Source: Haloglomus litoreum | GTDB taxonomy: Archaea > Halobacteriota > Halobacteria > Halobacteriales > Haloarculaceae | Assembly: GCF_029338515.1 (NCBI RefSeq) | Contig: NZ_CP119988.1 | Location: forward strand, 4,631,481-4,695,480 | Length of the DNA: 64,000 nt | Reading direction: 5' to 3' | In this document: piece by piece, positions 7,734 to 18,608 of the stretch | Numbering within the stretch: position 1 is the first letter of the stretch | How the letters are laid out: each line of letters begins with the position of its first letter | Made by a program: the position numbers and the translations under genes | The notes under the pieces: generated by a model | Database searches by the model: none | Seen by the model: the letters and a program-made list of their open reading frames with translations, nothing else | Told to the model about the DNA's origin: nothing

Positions 7734-9713
7734 TCAGACCACCCCCGCCGCCGCGAAGGCGACGTGACAGACGAGCGCGAGCGCCGCCGAGTGGAGCAGC
7801 GCCTCGTACCGGCCGCGGGCGGCGGTGCCGGCGAACCAGCCACAGGCCAGCATCGTCGCCTGTGCGACCCAGTAGAACCGGCGACCCGACCGGGCCCGGT
7901 CGACCGCGTCCGGGTCCAGCGCCGTGGCCGCGGCGCTCCCGCCGGCGTCCTGGACCGCCGAGAGCTGGGCGAACCCGTCGAGGACGTGGCCGTGGACCGC
8001 GAGGATGATGCCGACGACGAGCAACGCGGTCGTCCAGCCGACCGCCACGTACACCATCATGCTGCTCCGAAGTGACTTCCGTTCGTGCCGGAGCCGACCG
8101 ACCTCCGTCTGTAGCGTCTCGAACGCCGCTTCCGGGTCGCCACCGAGTTCCAGCGCGCCCGTCACGAGGCCGATGGTCTGGGCCGCGAGCGGCGTCCCCA
8201 CGCTGTCGACGAAGGCGTCGAGCGCGGCGGTCCGGCTGTCGGCCGCCGTCCCGCCCGCCGCCGCGTCATCGGATCCGTCGCCGGGCGCGACGGGCGCCTC
8301 GGCCAGGTCGAGTCGATAGGCGAGGTCGTCGACGTCGTCGCTCAGCGCGCCCAGGTCGGTCTCGCGGGCGACCGCCGCCACCGCGTCGGCGAACGGCCGG
8401 CCCAGCGTGACCCGTCCGGCGACCGCGTGGACGAAGTCCTGGATCTCGCGGTCCTTCGCGTCGTCGAGCCGTGCCCGCCTGACCGCGACCAGTCCCACGG
8501 GGAGCCCGTACGCGACGTACGCGAGGAGACACGCCCGCGGGAGCGGGTAGCCCAGCGAGAGCGCCGCCCCCAGGACGCCGACGGCGGGCACGAGGAACAC
8601 GACCGCCGCGCTCGCCGGCGTACGCAGCGCCGTCAGGAGCGTCCCCAGCCCACCCGGACGCTCGTGGCTCGGCGGCGACGCGCTGGGGGGCTGGAGCGAC
8701 GCGACGAGCGCCGTCGCCCCCGCGCCGACGAGGAGGACGAACCCGGCGCTCCCGTAGGCCAGCAGCGCCCGGGGCGTGGTCGTGCCGAGCGGGGTCTGCA
8801 TCGGCACGGAGAGGCCGGGCGCCAGCACCGCCAGCACGGTGACGACGACCACGAGCAGCGCCGGCAGGACCAGCAGGACGACGAACAGCTCGGCGACGAG
8901 TTCGAGGAAGTCCTCGGCGCGCTGGCGGGCGCGGGCCTGCTGGTGGCTCAGCATCCGCGACTCCATCTCGAGGTACTGCGAGAGGGCGTCGGCGCCCTGG
9001 TCGGCGTGTTCGCGGAACTTGAGCAGGAACGGCGCCAGCGTCTCGCGCGAGGGCGTGTCCCGGGCGACCCGGCGGAGCCCCTCGTCGAGACTCCCCGTGA
9101 GGGCCGCGCGGTTGAGCACGCGCCGGAACGCCGCACTCGTCTCCCCGTAGGCGTCGGCCTCGGCGACCTGCCGGAGCAGCGTCCGGCCGTCGTCGCTGCC
9201 CGTCGCGAGCGCGCGGAGGTACCGGACCGCCCCGGGCAGGGTGCGCTCGATGGCGGCCTGCCGCGCGCTCGCGACCCACCGGAGGTACGTGCCGGCGAAC
9301 CGGACGGTCCCGCGCTTCGCGAGCACCCCGGCGAGCAGACCAAGCGCGAGCGCGACGGCCGGCCGCGGCAGGTCCGGGACGGAGAGCCGCTCGATCAGCG
9401 GGAGCCCCTCGTGTGCGACCGACGCGAGCGTGGCGAGCAGGTCTGCGGGCACCGCGAGCCCGCCCACCGCCACCAGCCCGGCGACCCACAGCCCGACGAG
9501 CCACGACAGCGCGTACGCCCGGGCGAGGTACCGGTCGAACCCGACCCGGAGGTCGGCCGCACGGTAGCGCTTCCGGTCGCGGTCGTGACGCGACCGGTCC
9601 GCACGACCGGCGAACACCGCGTACACCGCGCGGTCGAGCGTCTGGACGACCGCGAACGGACCCGGCCCGTCCGCCCGGCGGCCCCGGGGCTCGTCGTCAG
9701 TCCGGGTCGCCAT
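7734..9713 (-). CDS. TadC/PilC-like platform protein (type II secretion system F family)
   Basis: 659 residues with two tandem T2SSF modules, as in archaeal FlaJ/PilC proteins. There are hydrophobic segments near residues 55-85, 110-130, 275-340 and 365-410, and a C-terminal group near 555-575 and 610-655; cytoplasmic helical stretches lie between (for example RQVAEADAYGETSAAFRRVL). Such proteins form the inner-membrane platform for pilin assembly and normally act with a PilB-type ATPase. No ATPase gene is adjacent in this window, which is unusual. The gene is preceded by, and overlaps by 17 nt, a 25-codon leader ORF. Confidence 0.85.
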   Translation of the reverse strand: MATRTDDEPRGRRADGPGPFAVVQTLDRAVYAVFAGRADRSRHDRDRKRYRAADLRVGFDRYLARAYALSWLVGLWVAGLVAVGGLAVPADLLATLASVAHEGLPLIERLSVPDLPRPAVALALGLLAGVLAKRGTVRFAGTYLRWVASARQAAIERTLPGAVRYLRALATGSDDGRTLLRQVAEADAYGETSAAFRRVLNRAALTGSLDEGLRRVARDTPSRETLAPFLLKFREHADQGADALSQYLEMESRMLSHQQARARQRAEDFLELVAELFVVLLVLPALLVVVVTVLAVLAPGLSVPMQTPLGTTTPRALLAYGSAGFVLLVGAGATALVASLQPPSASPPSHERPGGLGTLLTALRTPASAAVVFLVPAVGVLGAALSLGYPLPRACLLAYVAYGLPVGLVAVRRARLDDAKDREIQDFVHAVAGRVTLGRPFADAVAAVARETDLGALSDDVDDLAYRLDLAEAPVAPGDGSDDAAAGGTAADSRTAALDAFVDSVGTPLAAQTIGLVTGALELGGDPEAAFETLQTEVGRLRHERKSLRSSMMVYVAVGWTTALLVVGIILAVHGHVLDGFAQLSAVQDAGGSAAATALDPDAVDRARSGRRFYWVAQATMLACGWFAGTAARGRYEALLHSAALALVCHVAFAAAGVV

Positions 9714-9774
9714 CGGTCACCCCCGCATCCCTCTCCCCGGCAGCGTCCGTGGGTGTCGCTCCCTGCGACGACAT
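9697..9774 (-). CDS. Possible 25-residue leader ORF overlapping the tadC/pilC start
   Basis: ATG at 9774 opens a 25-codon frame (MSSQGATPTDAAGERDAG..., ending VTDGDPD) whose stop lies 17 nt inside the tadC/pilC gene in another frame. A TATA-like AATTTTAA (9801-9808) lies about 30 nt upstream, so this ATG, rather than the pilC start, is where a leaderless transcript would begin. It could be a leader peptide that couples translation of pilC, or the residue of a deleted pilB gene, since the ATPase normally stands here. Not confirmed as expressed. Confidence 0.4.
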   Translation of the reverse strand: MSSQGATPTDAAGERDAGVTDGDPD

Positions 9775-9800
9775 GGGGGAGTTTTCCCGAGGTATCTGTC

Positions 9801-9808
9801 TTAAAATT
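9801..9808 (-). promoter_or_regulatory. Probable TATA element of the pilC operon
   Basis: AATTTTAA on the minus strand, about 30 nt before the leader ORF ATG at 9774 and 90 nt before the pilC ATG. Confidence 0.5.
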
Positions 9809-9916
9809 TCGTGATGCAGTCAGTAATTCGTATCCGGAGCAGCGAGAAAGGTTCCACGCTGGCTCCCCCTCGCAGCTCCACGTGAGAAGCGCGCCAGCGA
9901 CGGCCTACGGAGGGAT

Positions 9917-10189
9917 TCAGGAGCCGACGGCCTCGGAACGGTCATCCTCCCGGGTGGCGGCGCGGCGGTGGGCCAGCCGGGTCCGGACGCCGGCAGCGAC
10001 GCGGGGGATGACCCGCGCACCGACGGCCCCCACCGCGACGGCCGCGACGGTCCCGGGGTACGAGAGCGCCAGCAGGGTCACGACCAGTGTGACCGCACTG
10101 GCCGCCAGCACGACAGCGATCCGACGGGAACTGACCCCCGTGGCGTCGGGGGAGTGGGTTCGGTTCATATCTACAGGGATGGCCGCCAT
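9917..10189 (-). CDS. Small two-span membrane protein, unknown function
   Basis: Up to 90 residues (ATG 10189; an in-frame ATG at 10168 would give 83). Two hydrophobic segments, RIAVVLAASAVTLVVTLLAL and TVAAVAVGAVGARVI, are separated by SYPG, followed by an Arg-rich cytoplasmic tail. It lies upstream of the pilC operon on the same strand, with about 140 nt between it and the leader ORF, so it may be separately transcribed. No family recognised. Confidence 0.55.
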   Translation of the reverse strand: MAAIPVDMNRTHSPDATGVSSRRIAVVLAASAVTLVVTLLALSYPGTVAAVAVGAVGARVIPRVAAGVRTRLAHRRAATREDDRSEAVGS

Positions 10190-10411
10190 CCCCTTGAGTG
10201 TAATCTGAATGAAACTTCTGTAACCGCGATTACTGAACTAGATTTCAGCAACCGCATCAGGAACCACCAGGGGAACCGACGGAACGCGGTGGACCAGGAT
10301 ATCGGGGGATATACGAGAACAACCCACACAGAGGTCGTTCAGATATAATACCCCCTACACATACTCTGTCAAACTATCCACCCATCTCGTTAACAGGCTT
10401 AAGATAGAAGG

Positions 10412-10419
10412 CTATATAC
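10412..10419 (+). promoter_or_regulatory. TATA element of the TRAP transporter operon
   Basis: CTATATAC centred 28 nt upstream of the ATG at 10443, ideal for a leaderless transcript. CTTAAGAT lies about 13 nt further upstream. Confidence 0.6.
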
Positions 10420-10442
10420 GGCACCAGTGTTATCCCGCCATC

Positions 10443-11543
10443 ATGAGAGAGAAACTATCATACGACGTGGACAGACGCTCGTTCCTGCGACGCACCGCCG
10501 GTGCGGCCGGCGCGGCCGGCCTCACATCCATCGCCGGGTGTTTCGGTGACACCGGTGGCGACGGCGGCGATGGCGGCGGCGGCGACGGCGGTGACGGCGG
10601 CGACGGCGGCAGCGCGCCGGGCGCCGACGGCGAGATGGTCATGAAGACGGCCTCCGAGACGACGGCGGCCTACTCGATGAGCCAGGTCATCGCCTCGGCG
10701 GTGAGCCAGAACTCCGACGAGGTGACGGTCAACGCCCGGCCGAGCCAGGGGACGAACCGGAACGTCGCGGAGGTCACCCAGGGCAAGACCGAGATCGCGT
10801 ACGTCCAGAACTGGACGGCCGCGAAGATCCGCAACGGCGAGGAGCCGTTCGGCGACCTCGACTACCAGCCCATGCAGGTGTTCCACCTGTACGACCTGGC
10901 GTGGTTCATGGCGTCGGCCAACGACGGCTGGACGAGCGTGAGCGACATCGGCGCCGGCAGCGCCATCTCGCCGACGCCGCGCGGGTCGGGGACGGCGGAG
11001 ATGCTCGAGTACGCGCTCGGGTTCGCCGTCGACGACTACGAGCGCGTCAGTATCGGCTACAGCGACCAGGCCAGCGCGATGAGCGAGGGGCGCCTCGACG
11101 CGGGCGCGGCGACCTACGTCAACCTCGCCATCGAGCCGGGCTGGCTCCAGCAGATGAAGAGCACGGTCGACCTGCGGGTGCTTGACTTCCCCGACGAGGT
11201 CGTCAGCGAGCTGGAGGACGATCCGGCCATCGTCGTCTCCGACATCGACATGAGCGACTTCGAGGACTACGGCTACACGCCGGACACCCTCAGCACGCCG
11301 ACGCTGGCGTACAACTTCATCGTCCGCGAGGACCACGACTACGACACCCTCTACAACTTCCTGTCGACGCTGTGGGAGCAGCGCGAGGGGCTGCAGGAGG
11401 AGACGGGGCTGCTCGCGCCGCTGGCGGAGGGTGACGCCTGGGTGAAGAACTCGTACGCCGACTTCCCCTTCCACCCCGCGGCCGCCGACTTCTACGAGGA
11501 GCAGGGCCTCTGGTCCGACGAGTTCGTCCGCGGAGAGGAGTAA
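10443..11543 (+). CDS. TAXI-family TRAP transporter solute receptor, Tat lipoprotein
   Basis: 366 residues. The N-terminus has a twin-arginine motif (DRRSFLRR), a short Ala/Gly-rich hydrophobic core and a lipobox ending in Cys (SIAGC), so it is exported folded by Tat and anchored as a lipoprotein. A Gly/Asp linker (residues about 35-60) leads to a periplasmic-binding fold of the TAXI (TRAP-associated extracytoplasmic immunogenic) group: S-Q-V-I-A-S-A-V near the start, RPSQGTNRNVAEV, and the SPTPRGSGTAEMLEYAL ligand-site segment. It delivers a small organic acid to the permease encoded 21 nt downstream. The ligand is not readable from sequence; adjacent genes suggest a 2-oxo or aromatic acid. 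Confidence 0.9.
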   Translation: MREKLSYDVDRRSFLRRTAGAAGAAGLTSIAGCFGDTGGDGGDGGGGDGGDGGDGGSAPGADGEMVMKTASETTAAYSMSQVIASAVSQNSDEVTVNARPSQGTNRNVAEVTQGKTEIAYVQNWTAAKIRNGEEPFGDLDYQPMQVFHLYDLAWFMASANDGWTSVSDIGAGSAISPTPRGSGTAEMLEYALGFAVDDYERVSIGYSDQASAMSEGRLDAGAATYVNLAIEPGWLQQMKSTVDLRVLDFPDEVVSELEDDPAIVVSDIDMSDFEDYGYTPDTLSTPTLAYNFIVREDHDYDTLYNFLSTLWEQREGLQEETGLLAPLAEGDAWVKNSYADFPFHPAAADFYEEQGLWSDEFVRGEE

Positions 11544-11564
11544 CGCGGCCCCCCGCATCCTCCC

Positions 11565-13910
11565 ATGCCCGAGACCACCGACACCCAGTCGACATCGCCG
11601 GCCGCGCTCCTCGCGGCGTTCAGGGACCGCTCGCCCCGGGAGCGGCTGCTGCTGCCGGTCGTATCGCTCCTCGCCGTCGCGCTGACCGCCTACACCATCT
11701 ACTTCGCGTGGGACCGGCCGTTCACGCAGATCATCCACGGCATCGTGTTCATGCACATCGGCCTCGCGCTGTACTACCTGGATCTCGCCTACCGGCGGGT
11801 CGCCGACGGTGGGTCCATCGTGGAGGGACCGGTCGTCGGGCGCCTGGGTGAACGCGTCCAGCGCCTGTACGGCACCGTCGACACGGTCGTCTGTCTGGTG
11901 CTGGCCGTCGTCTCGGCGTACTCGGGCTACTTCTTCGTCACGCAGTACGACCGCCTGACCGGCGACGCCATCCTGCTGGGCTACGCGAACTTCGACCTGT
12001 ACATGGGGCTGGTCGTCGTCGGCCTCGCCATCGACGCGACCCGGCGGGCCTACGGCTGGTCCATCGCGCTCGTCGCGCTGAGCGCCATCGGCTACGCGCT
12101 GTACGGCTCCGTCTTCCCGGGCTTCCTGCAGCACACCGGCCTCGCCACCAGCGACGTGGCGCTGTACGGCGCGACCCAGATCGAGCGCTCGGGGGCGTAC
12201 GGCTTCATCACGCAGGCCGGCGCGAAGTACGTCGCCATCTTCATCATGTTCGCCGGGCTCGCGCGGGCCTACGGCATCCTCGACATCGTGCTGGATCTGA
12301 GCGAGCGGATGGGCAAGCGCCTCCGCAGCGGCATCGTCCACGTCGCCGTCATCTCCTCGATGGCGATGGGCTCGATCACGGGGAGCGCGGCCGCCAACGC
12401 CGCGACGACTGGCAGCTTCACCATCCCGATGATGCAGCGCCAGGGCGTCCGCGAGGACTTCACCGCCGCCATCGAGAGCGTCGCCTCCAGCGGCGGCCAG
12501 ATCATGCCGCCGGTCATGGGCGTGGCCGCCTTCCTGATGGCCGACTTCATCGGGGTGCCGTACGTCCGCATCATCCAGGCCGGGTTCCTGCCGGCGCTGC
12601 TGTTCTACTTCAGCGTCGGCGTCGCCGTCCAGTTCGTCGTCCTCAAGCACGGCTGGACGAGCGACCGCGGCGAGGACACGGCCGGGATGGCCGGCGTCCT
12701 GTTCGGCCGGGACGCGCTCGTGAAGGTCGCGTACATCGCGCTGGCCATCGGGAGCTTCCTGGCCGCACGGCAGGGCATCGGCCTCTCGCTGCTCGTCTCC
12801 GGCGGGGTGGCGCTCGTCGCGCTGCTGGTCGTCCGGTACGTCCAGGGCGCGGTCGCCACCTCCGCCCGGGAGGGCACGCTCGAACTCGGGCGGGCCATCG
12901 AGTGGTTCTTCCACGGGACCTACTTCCTCATCCCGATGGCCGTCCTCGTCTACGCGCTCGCGGTCATGCAGCTGTCGGCGCTCCCGACCGGGCTGTACAC
13001 GGTGCTGACGCTCATCGCCGTCATGTACGTCCGGGACCTGGGGCTGCTGGTGCTGTCGTGGACGTCGGTCGGGGAATCGGTCGACCGGGAGTGGATCGCC
13101 GAGCGCGACGGTGCGAGCCAGGTGGGCGCGACCGTCGTCGGGACGACGGTGAAGACGCTGCGCGGCTTCCAGAAGGGGGCGCTCGACATGGCGCCCCTGG
13201 TCGGCGTGCTGGCCGCGATGGGCGTCATCATCAAGATGCTGACCCAGACGGGGCTCTCCGGGAAGATCAGCCTCCGGATGGTCGCGCTGGCGGGCGGCGT
13301 ACTGCTCGTCGCCCTGCTGCTGGCGATGATCACCAGCATCCTGTTCGGGCTGGGCATGCCGACGCCCGCCGCGTACGTCCTGGTGGCGGCGCTGCTGACG
13401 AGCCCGCTGATGGAGCTGGGCGTCCCGCAGATCACGGCCCACCTGTTCGTGTTCTACTTCGCGATGCTGTCGGCCATCACGCCGCCCGTCGCGGTCGGCG
13501 TGGCCGTGGCCTCGCGCATCGCCGACGCCGGCTTCCTCATCTCCGCGAAGCAGGCGCTCCGTATCGGCGCCGCCGGCTTCCTCATCCCGTTCGCGCTGGT
13601 CACCAACAACAGCCTGGTGACGTGGACGCTGACCGGGACGCCGGTCGCGGCGGCCTGCGTCCTCGTCGGCGTCGTCGCGCTGACGGCCGTCACCATCGGC
13701 TACGACGGCCGCCACGTGCTGGGAATCCCGCACCGCGCGGTCTACCTCCTGCTCTCGCTGGGCGCGCTGTTCGGCCCGGCACTCGGCGGGACCATCGGCG
13801 GGAGCACCGCCATGGCGCTCCAGGTCGGGACCGCGGCCCTCGCGCTCGCCGGCCTGGGGCTGGCCCAGCTGGACCGCCTCCCGACGGCCGTCACGCCGGT
13901 CCGGGACTGA
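11565..13910 (+). CDS. TRAP transporter fused permease (4TM + 12TM, TAXI type)
   Basis: 781 residues, highly hydrophobic. The first part (to about 200) corresponds to the small DctQ-like subunit and the rest to the DctM-like large subunit with many membrane helices, a fusion typical of TAXI TRAP systems. Characteristic segments are the SMAMGSITGSAAANAATTGSF loop near residue 265-285, SSGGQIMPPVMGVAAFLMA, and FGLGMPTPAAYVLVAAL in the C-terminal half. It would use the sodium gradient to import the solute presented by the receptor gene 21 nt upstream. Confidence 0.92.
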   Translation: MPETTDTQSTSPAALLAAFRDRSPRERLLLPVVSLLAVALTAYTIYFAWDRPFTQIIHGIVFMHIGLALYYLDLAYRRVADGGSIVEGPVVGRLGERVQRLYGTVDTVVCLVLAVVSAYSGYFFVTQYDRLTGDAILLGYANFDLYMGLVVVGLAIDATRRAYGWSIALVALSAIGYALYGSVFPGFLQHTGLATSDVALYGATQIERSGAYGFITQAGAKYVAIFIMFAGLARAYGILDIVLDLSERMGKRLRSGIVHVAVISSMAMGSITGSAAANAATTGSFTIPMMQRQGVREDFTAAIESVASSGGQIMPPVMGVAAFLMADFIGVPYVRIIQAGFLPALLFYFSVGVAVQFVVLKHGWTSDRGEDTAGMAGVLFGRDALVKVAYIALAIGSFLAARQGIGLSLLVSGGVALVALLVVRYVQGAVATSAREGTLELGRAIEWFFHGTYFLIPMAVLVYALAVMQLSALPTGLYTVLTLIAVMYVRDLGLLVLSWTSVGESVDREWIAERDGASQVGATVVGTTVKTLRGFQKGALDMAPLVGVLAAMGVIIKMLTQTGLSGKISLRMVALAGGVLLVALLLAMITSILFGLGMPTPAAYVLVAALLTSPLMELGVPQITAHLFVFYFAMLSAITPPVAVGVAVASRIADAGFLISAKQALRIGAAGFLIPFALVTNNSLVTWTLTGTPVAAACVLVGVVALTAVTIGYDGRHVLGIPHRAVYLLLSLGALFGPALGGTIGGSTAMALQVGTAALALAGLGLAQLDRLPTAVTPVRD

Positions 13911-14006
13911 CGCTCCCCTCTCACACTTCATGACCCGTTCACCGTCACCGCACCGTCTGGACGCGTACCCGCTTGCTCGCAAGGTACCTGCAACGGAGGG
14001 CTCGCC

Positions 14007-15704
14007 GTGGTAGCCGACTACACCGGCGCCGACCTGTTCGTCGACGCCTGCGAGCGGTACGGCGTCGAGCACCTGTTCGGCAACCCCGGGACGACCGAAC
14101 TTCCGGTGATGGACGCGCTCTCCCGGAGCGACCTGGCGTACGTCCTCGGCCTGCACGAGGACATCGCGGTCGGGATGGCCGCGGGCTACGCGAGCACGCG
14201 ACGCTACCACAGCCATCACGACCCGTCGGTACTGCCGGTCGGCGTCGTCAACCTCCACATCACGCCGGGACTCGCGCACGGCCTCGGCAACACGTACGGC
14301 GCCGAGTTCGCGGGCGCGCCGCTGGTCATCACGGCCGGCAACCACGAGCGGGACTTCCGCCACGAGGAGCCGCTGCTGCACGGCGACCTCCTCGAACTGG
14401 TCGACCAGTTCACGAAGTGGTCCGACGAGGTGCTGTCGGTCGACGCGCTCCCGACGATGCTCCGGCGGGCGTTCCGTGTCGCGCTGACGCCGCCGACCGG
14501 CCCCGTCTTCCTCGGGCTCCCGGTCGACGTGATGCGCGAGGCGACCAGCCCGGACGCCATCGAGCCGCTCGGGCCCGTCCCGAACGGCGGGGGCGGCGAC
14601 CCCGCCCAGCTCGCCCGGGCGGCCGACCTCCTGGTCGACGCCGACGAGCCGGTCCTCGTGGTGGGCGACGAGATCGCCCGCTCGGGAACGGACGCCGTCG
14701 AGCAGGCGGTCGCCTTCGCGGAGGCCGCCGGCGCACGGGTCCACGCCGAGATCCTGGGCTGTGAGGTGAACGTCCCGACCGACCACCCGCAGTGGGTGTC
14801 ACACCTCCCGCCGAGCGAGCGCCTCGTCCGGGAGGCGATGGACACCGACACGGTCGTCCTCGCCGGCTGCTCGACCCACACGACGGTTTCGCGCCACGAG
14901 GGCGACCTCATCGACCCGGAGACGACCTGCATCCACATCTCGAACGACGCCTGGGAGCTCGGCAAGAACCAGCCCGCCGACGCGGCCGTCCTCGGCGACC
15001 CCGGCCTCGTGCTGGGGGCGCTGGCCGACCGGCTCGACGACCGGCTCGACGAGGCGACCCGGGAGGAGCGACTCGCGGCCGTCCGGGCGTTCGACGACGC
15101 GTTCGGCGCCCGCCTGTGGGCCACGAGCGAGGACGAGACGCCGCCCGGAGACACCCGGGCGTCGAAGGCCGACCTGGTCGACGCCATCGGCGCGGTCGCG
15201 CCGGACGCGTTCATCGTCGACGAGGGCATCACCTCGAAGTACCCGCTGCTCATCCGGTCGTCGCTGGCCCCCGAGGGCCTGCTCTCGAACAAGGGCGGCG
15301 GCCTCGGCTACGGGCTCCCGGCCTCGGTCGGGGCGGCGCTGGCCGAGTCGTTGCGCGAGGAACCCCGCGACGTGCTCGGGTTCATCGGCGACGGGTCGTA
15401 CCTCTACTACCCGCAGGCGGTGTACTCGGCCGCGCGATACGACCTCGACCTGACGGTCGTGGTCGCGGACAACCGGAACTACCGCATCCTGAAGGACAAC
15501 ACGCAGGCGATGTTCGGCGGCACGGACGCCGACCACGACTACGTCGGGATGGACTTCGAGCCCCCGGTCGACCTCGTGGCGAGTGCCGAGGCCCACGGCG
15601 CCGCGGCCGAGCGGGCCGAGACGCCCGACGAGATCGCCCCCGCGCTGGAACGGGCCCTCGACACCGACGGCCCGAGCGTGATCGACGTGCTCGTCCACGA
15701 CTGA
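14007..15704 (+). CDS. Thiamine-diphosphate-dependent enzyme, benzoylformate decarboxylase-like
   Basis: 565 residues from a GTG start; GGAGGG 7-12 nt upstream is a good Shine-Dalgarno sequence and supports this start. Three domains of the ThDP decarboxylase/AHAS superfamily are evident: an N-terminal PYR domain with FGNPGTTELPVMDAL and the activating Glu in LHEDIAVGMAAGYAS, a central domain around 190-330, and a C-terminal PP domain with the GDG...N cofactor motif (GDGSYLYYPQ to ADNRNYRIL). Substrates of the family are 2-oxo acids or 2-hydroxyacyl-CoAs. Between a TRAP importer and an acyl-CoA ligase, decarboxylation of an imported aromatic 2-oxo acid to the aldehyde is a reasonable guess, but acetolactate-synthase-like activity is possible. 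Confidence 0.85.
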   Translation: MVADYTGADLFVDACERYGVEHLFGNPGTTELPVMDALSRSDLAYVLGLHEDIAVGMAAGYASTRRYHSHHDPSVLPVGVVNLHITPGLAHGLGNTYGAEFAGAPLVITAGNHERDFRHEEPLLHGDLLELVDQFTKWSDEVLSVDALPTMLRRAFRVALTPPTGPVFLGLPVDVMREATSPDAIEPLGPVPNGGGGDPAQLARAADLLVDADEPVLVVGDEIARSGTDAVEQAVAFAEAAGARVHAEILGCEVNVPTDHPQWVSHLPPSERLVREAMDTDTVVLAGCSTHTTVSRHEGDLIDPETTCIHISNDAWELGKNQPADAAVLGDPGLVLGALADRLDDRLDEATREERLAAVRAFDDAFGARLWATSEDETPPGDTRASKADLVDAIGAVAPDAFIVDEGITSKYPLLIRSSLAPEGLLSNKGGGLGYGLPASVGAALAESLREEPRDVLGFIGDGSYLYYPQAVYSAARYDLDLTVVVADNRNYRILKDNTQAMFGGTDADHDYVGMDFEPPVDLVASAEAHGAAAERAETPDEIAPALERALDTDGPSVIDVLVHD

Positions 15705-15746
15705 CGCCGAAGCACCGCCATCGAAACCGACACACAACCCACACCA

Positions 15747-17327
<1,581 letters not shown>

Positions 17328-17474
17328 GCGGCGGCTCACAGAGCGGTCGTTCGCTTCGATCGCTACTCGGTACTCCGATGGGTGTTCGGAGTCGGCATCG
17401 GATGCAGACGGTGGGGGCGACGGGCGAGCGCACTGCGTCGCTTCTGACAGGTAACGTCGATCTTCGAGGAGTGA

Positions 17475-17493
17475 TGCTGGATACAGCGCGCGA
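17475..17493 (+). repeat. 19-bp near-direct repeat, left copy (possible island boundary)
   Basis: TGCTGGATACAGCGCGCGA; the partner at 22758-22776 differs at one base. The pair brackets the regulator / toxin island. Confidence 0.4.
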
Positions 17494-17540
17494 ATACAGC
17501 AGGTCCGACATCGAGGTGTGAGTCAGCGTAGAGAGGTGAT

Positions 17541-17566
17541 TTGTATAAATACCATCGACATCACTG
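17541..17566 (+). promoter_or_regulatory. TATA-like element plus 16-bp motif ACCATCGACATCACTG (copy 1)
   Basis: TTGTATAAAT is immediately followed by ACCATCGACATCACTG, upstream of the first bat-like regulator gene. Exact copies of the 16-mer occur at 19658-19673 (reverse orientation) and 20710-20725. Confidence 0.55.
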
Positions 17567-17672
17567 TTTCAGGTATTAGTAACCGCCTGTCGTACGACAC
17601 GCCAATGGACTGTTTGTGGGTACGGACAATGGACTGTGTTGCTGGACCAGCCCGACGAGGTCAGTTGGTGGC

Positions 17673-18347
17673 ATGAGCGTTGTTGCTCAATTCACCATTC
17701 CCGCAACCCAGTTCGTCCTCGGTGAGCTACTCGAAGTCGGGAGCGGGCCCGAAATACGACTCGAATCAGTAATCCCGACTGGGGACTCGGTCGTGCCCTA
17801 CTTCTGGGTGGGCAACGAACACGCCGATGCCGTCCAGGCGGCACTCGAAGAATCCGAGTTCGTCGACGAGGTTACGATCGTAGATGGCTCACAGTCAGAG
17901 ACCCTGTTTCGCGTCGTGTGGGCCAACGATGTCGATGGATTATTCGGCCTTATCCGTGACACTGACGCCGCCCTGTTAGAGGCCGAGGGACTGGGTGACG
18001 ACTGGGTCTTCCGGATGCGGTTCTCCGAGCGTGAGTCACTCTCCGAGTTCTATCAGGCCTGCATCGAGAAGGGGTTCACACCAGACTTAGAAGAAGTGAA
18101 CAGCCCGTTCAGCTCTGCCGATATCAGCAGTTTCGGCGTCACCGAGCCCCAAAAAGAGGTACTTCTCGCCGCCCTGGAGAATGGTTACTTCGACGTTCCC
18201 CGGGAGATCAACCTTACCGACCTGGCCGACGATCTGGACATCTCGGATACGGCAGCGTCACAGCGCATCAGGCGCGGAATGAAGACGCTGCTGTCTGGCA
18301 CGCTCGCGGCCCGTGAGAAGCGAGAGACGGACAGTGACGACGAGTAG
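17673..18347 (+). CDS. Bacterio-opsin activator-like HTH_10 regulator
   Basis: 224 residues from the ATG at 17673; an upstream in-frame ATG at 17616 would add residues not shared with the paralogues, whose proteins all start with MS and a short beta-strand. Residues 1-150 resemble the GAF-HTH-associated BAT domain (IPTGDSVVPYFWVGNE, then the FRMRFSE segment). The C-terminal 60 residues are an HTH_10 domain: VTEPQKEVLLAALENGYFDVP, then LTDLADDLDISDTAASQRIRRG. Very similar in plan to the other two regulators in this island. Probably a DNA-binding transcription regulator sensing a metabolite or redox signal; target genes unknown. Confidence 0.85.
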   Translation: MSVVAQFTIPATQFVLGELLEVGSGPEIRLESVIPTGDSVVPYFWVGNEHADAVQAALEESEFVDEVTIVDGSQSETLFRVVWANDVDGLFGLIRDTDAALLEAEGLGDDWVFRMRFSERESLSEFYQACIEKGFTPDLEEVNSPFSSADISSFGVTEPQKEVLLAALENGYFDVPREINLTDLADDLDISDTAASQRIRRGMKTLLSGTLAAREKRETDSDDE

Positions 18348-18608
18348 CTAATCGGTCCGCCAGTCACAGCCGTTGTGGAGTCTCGGTGTCCAGTGACAAC
18401 CCCGTCGAGTGACAGGAATGGACGACGCTACTGGCACGCTCGATACGGAGTTTATTATAATAGACTTCTCTATCACTGCATAGGCCGCATGCACGATGCG
18501 TGAAAATAGTCTGGTGAGGTCGAACAGTGGTTGTGGTCGCATGAGTAACCACAGTGCTCGCAGGGCGAGCGCTGTCGAACCCAACTCCATGAGAGGCCAG
18601 GCGAGGAG

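Larger units (their letters stand above)
17328..17672. other. Gene-free stretch at the left edge of the accessory island
   Basis: No convincing gene. It contains a 19-bp sequence (17475-17493, TGCTGGATACAGCGCGCGA) that recurs with one mismatch at 22758-22776, a TATA-like TTGTATAAAT (17541-17550), and directly after it the first copy of the 16-bp island motif (17551-17566). Composition shifts to AT-richer than the preceding operon. Confidence 0.5.

Noticed and set aside
10458..14786. Open frame of about 1440 codons on the minus strand opposite the TRAP and ThDP genes
   Set aside because: It is antisense to well supported genes; in GC-rich haloarchaeal DNA long antisense frames are expected and the translation (His/Arg/Asp-rich, no domain) is not protein-like.
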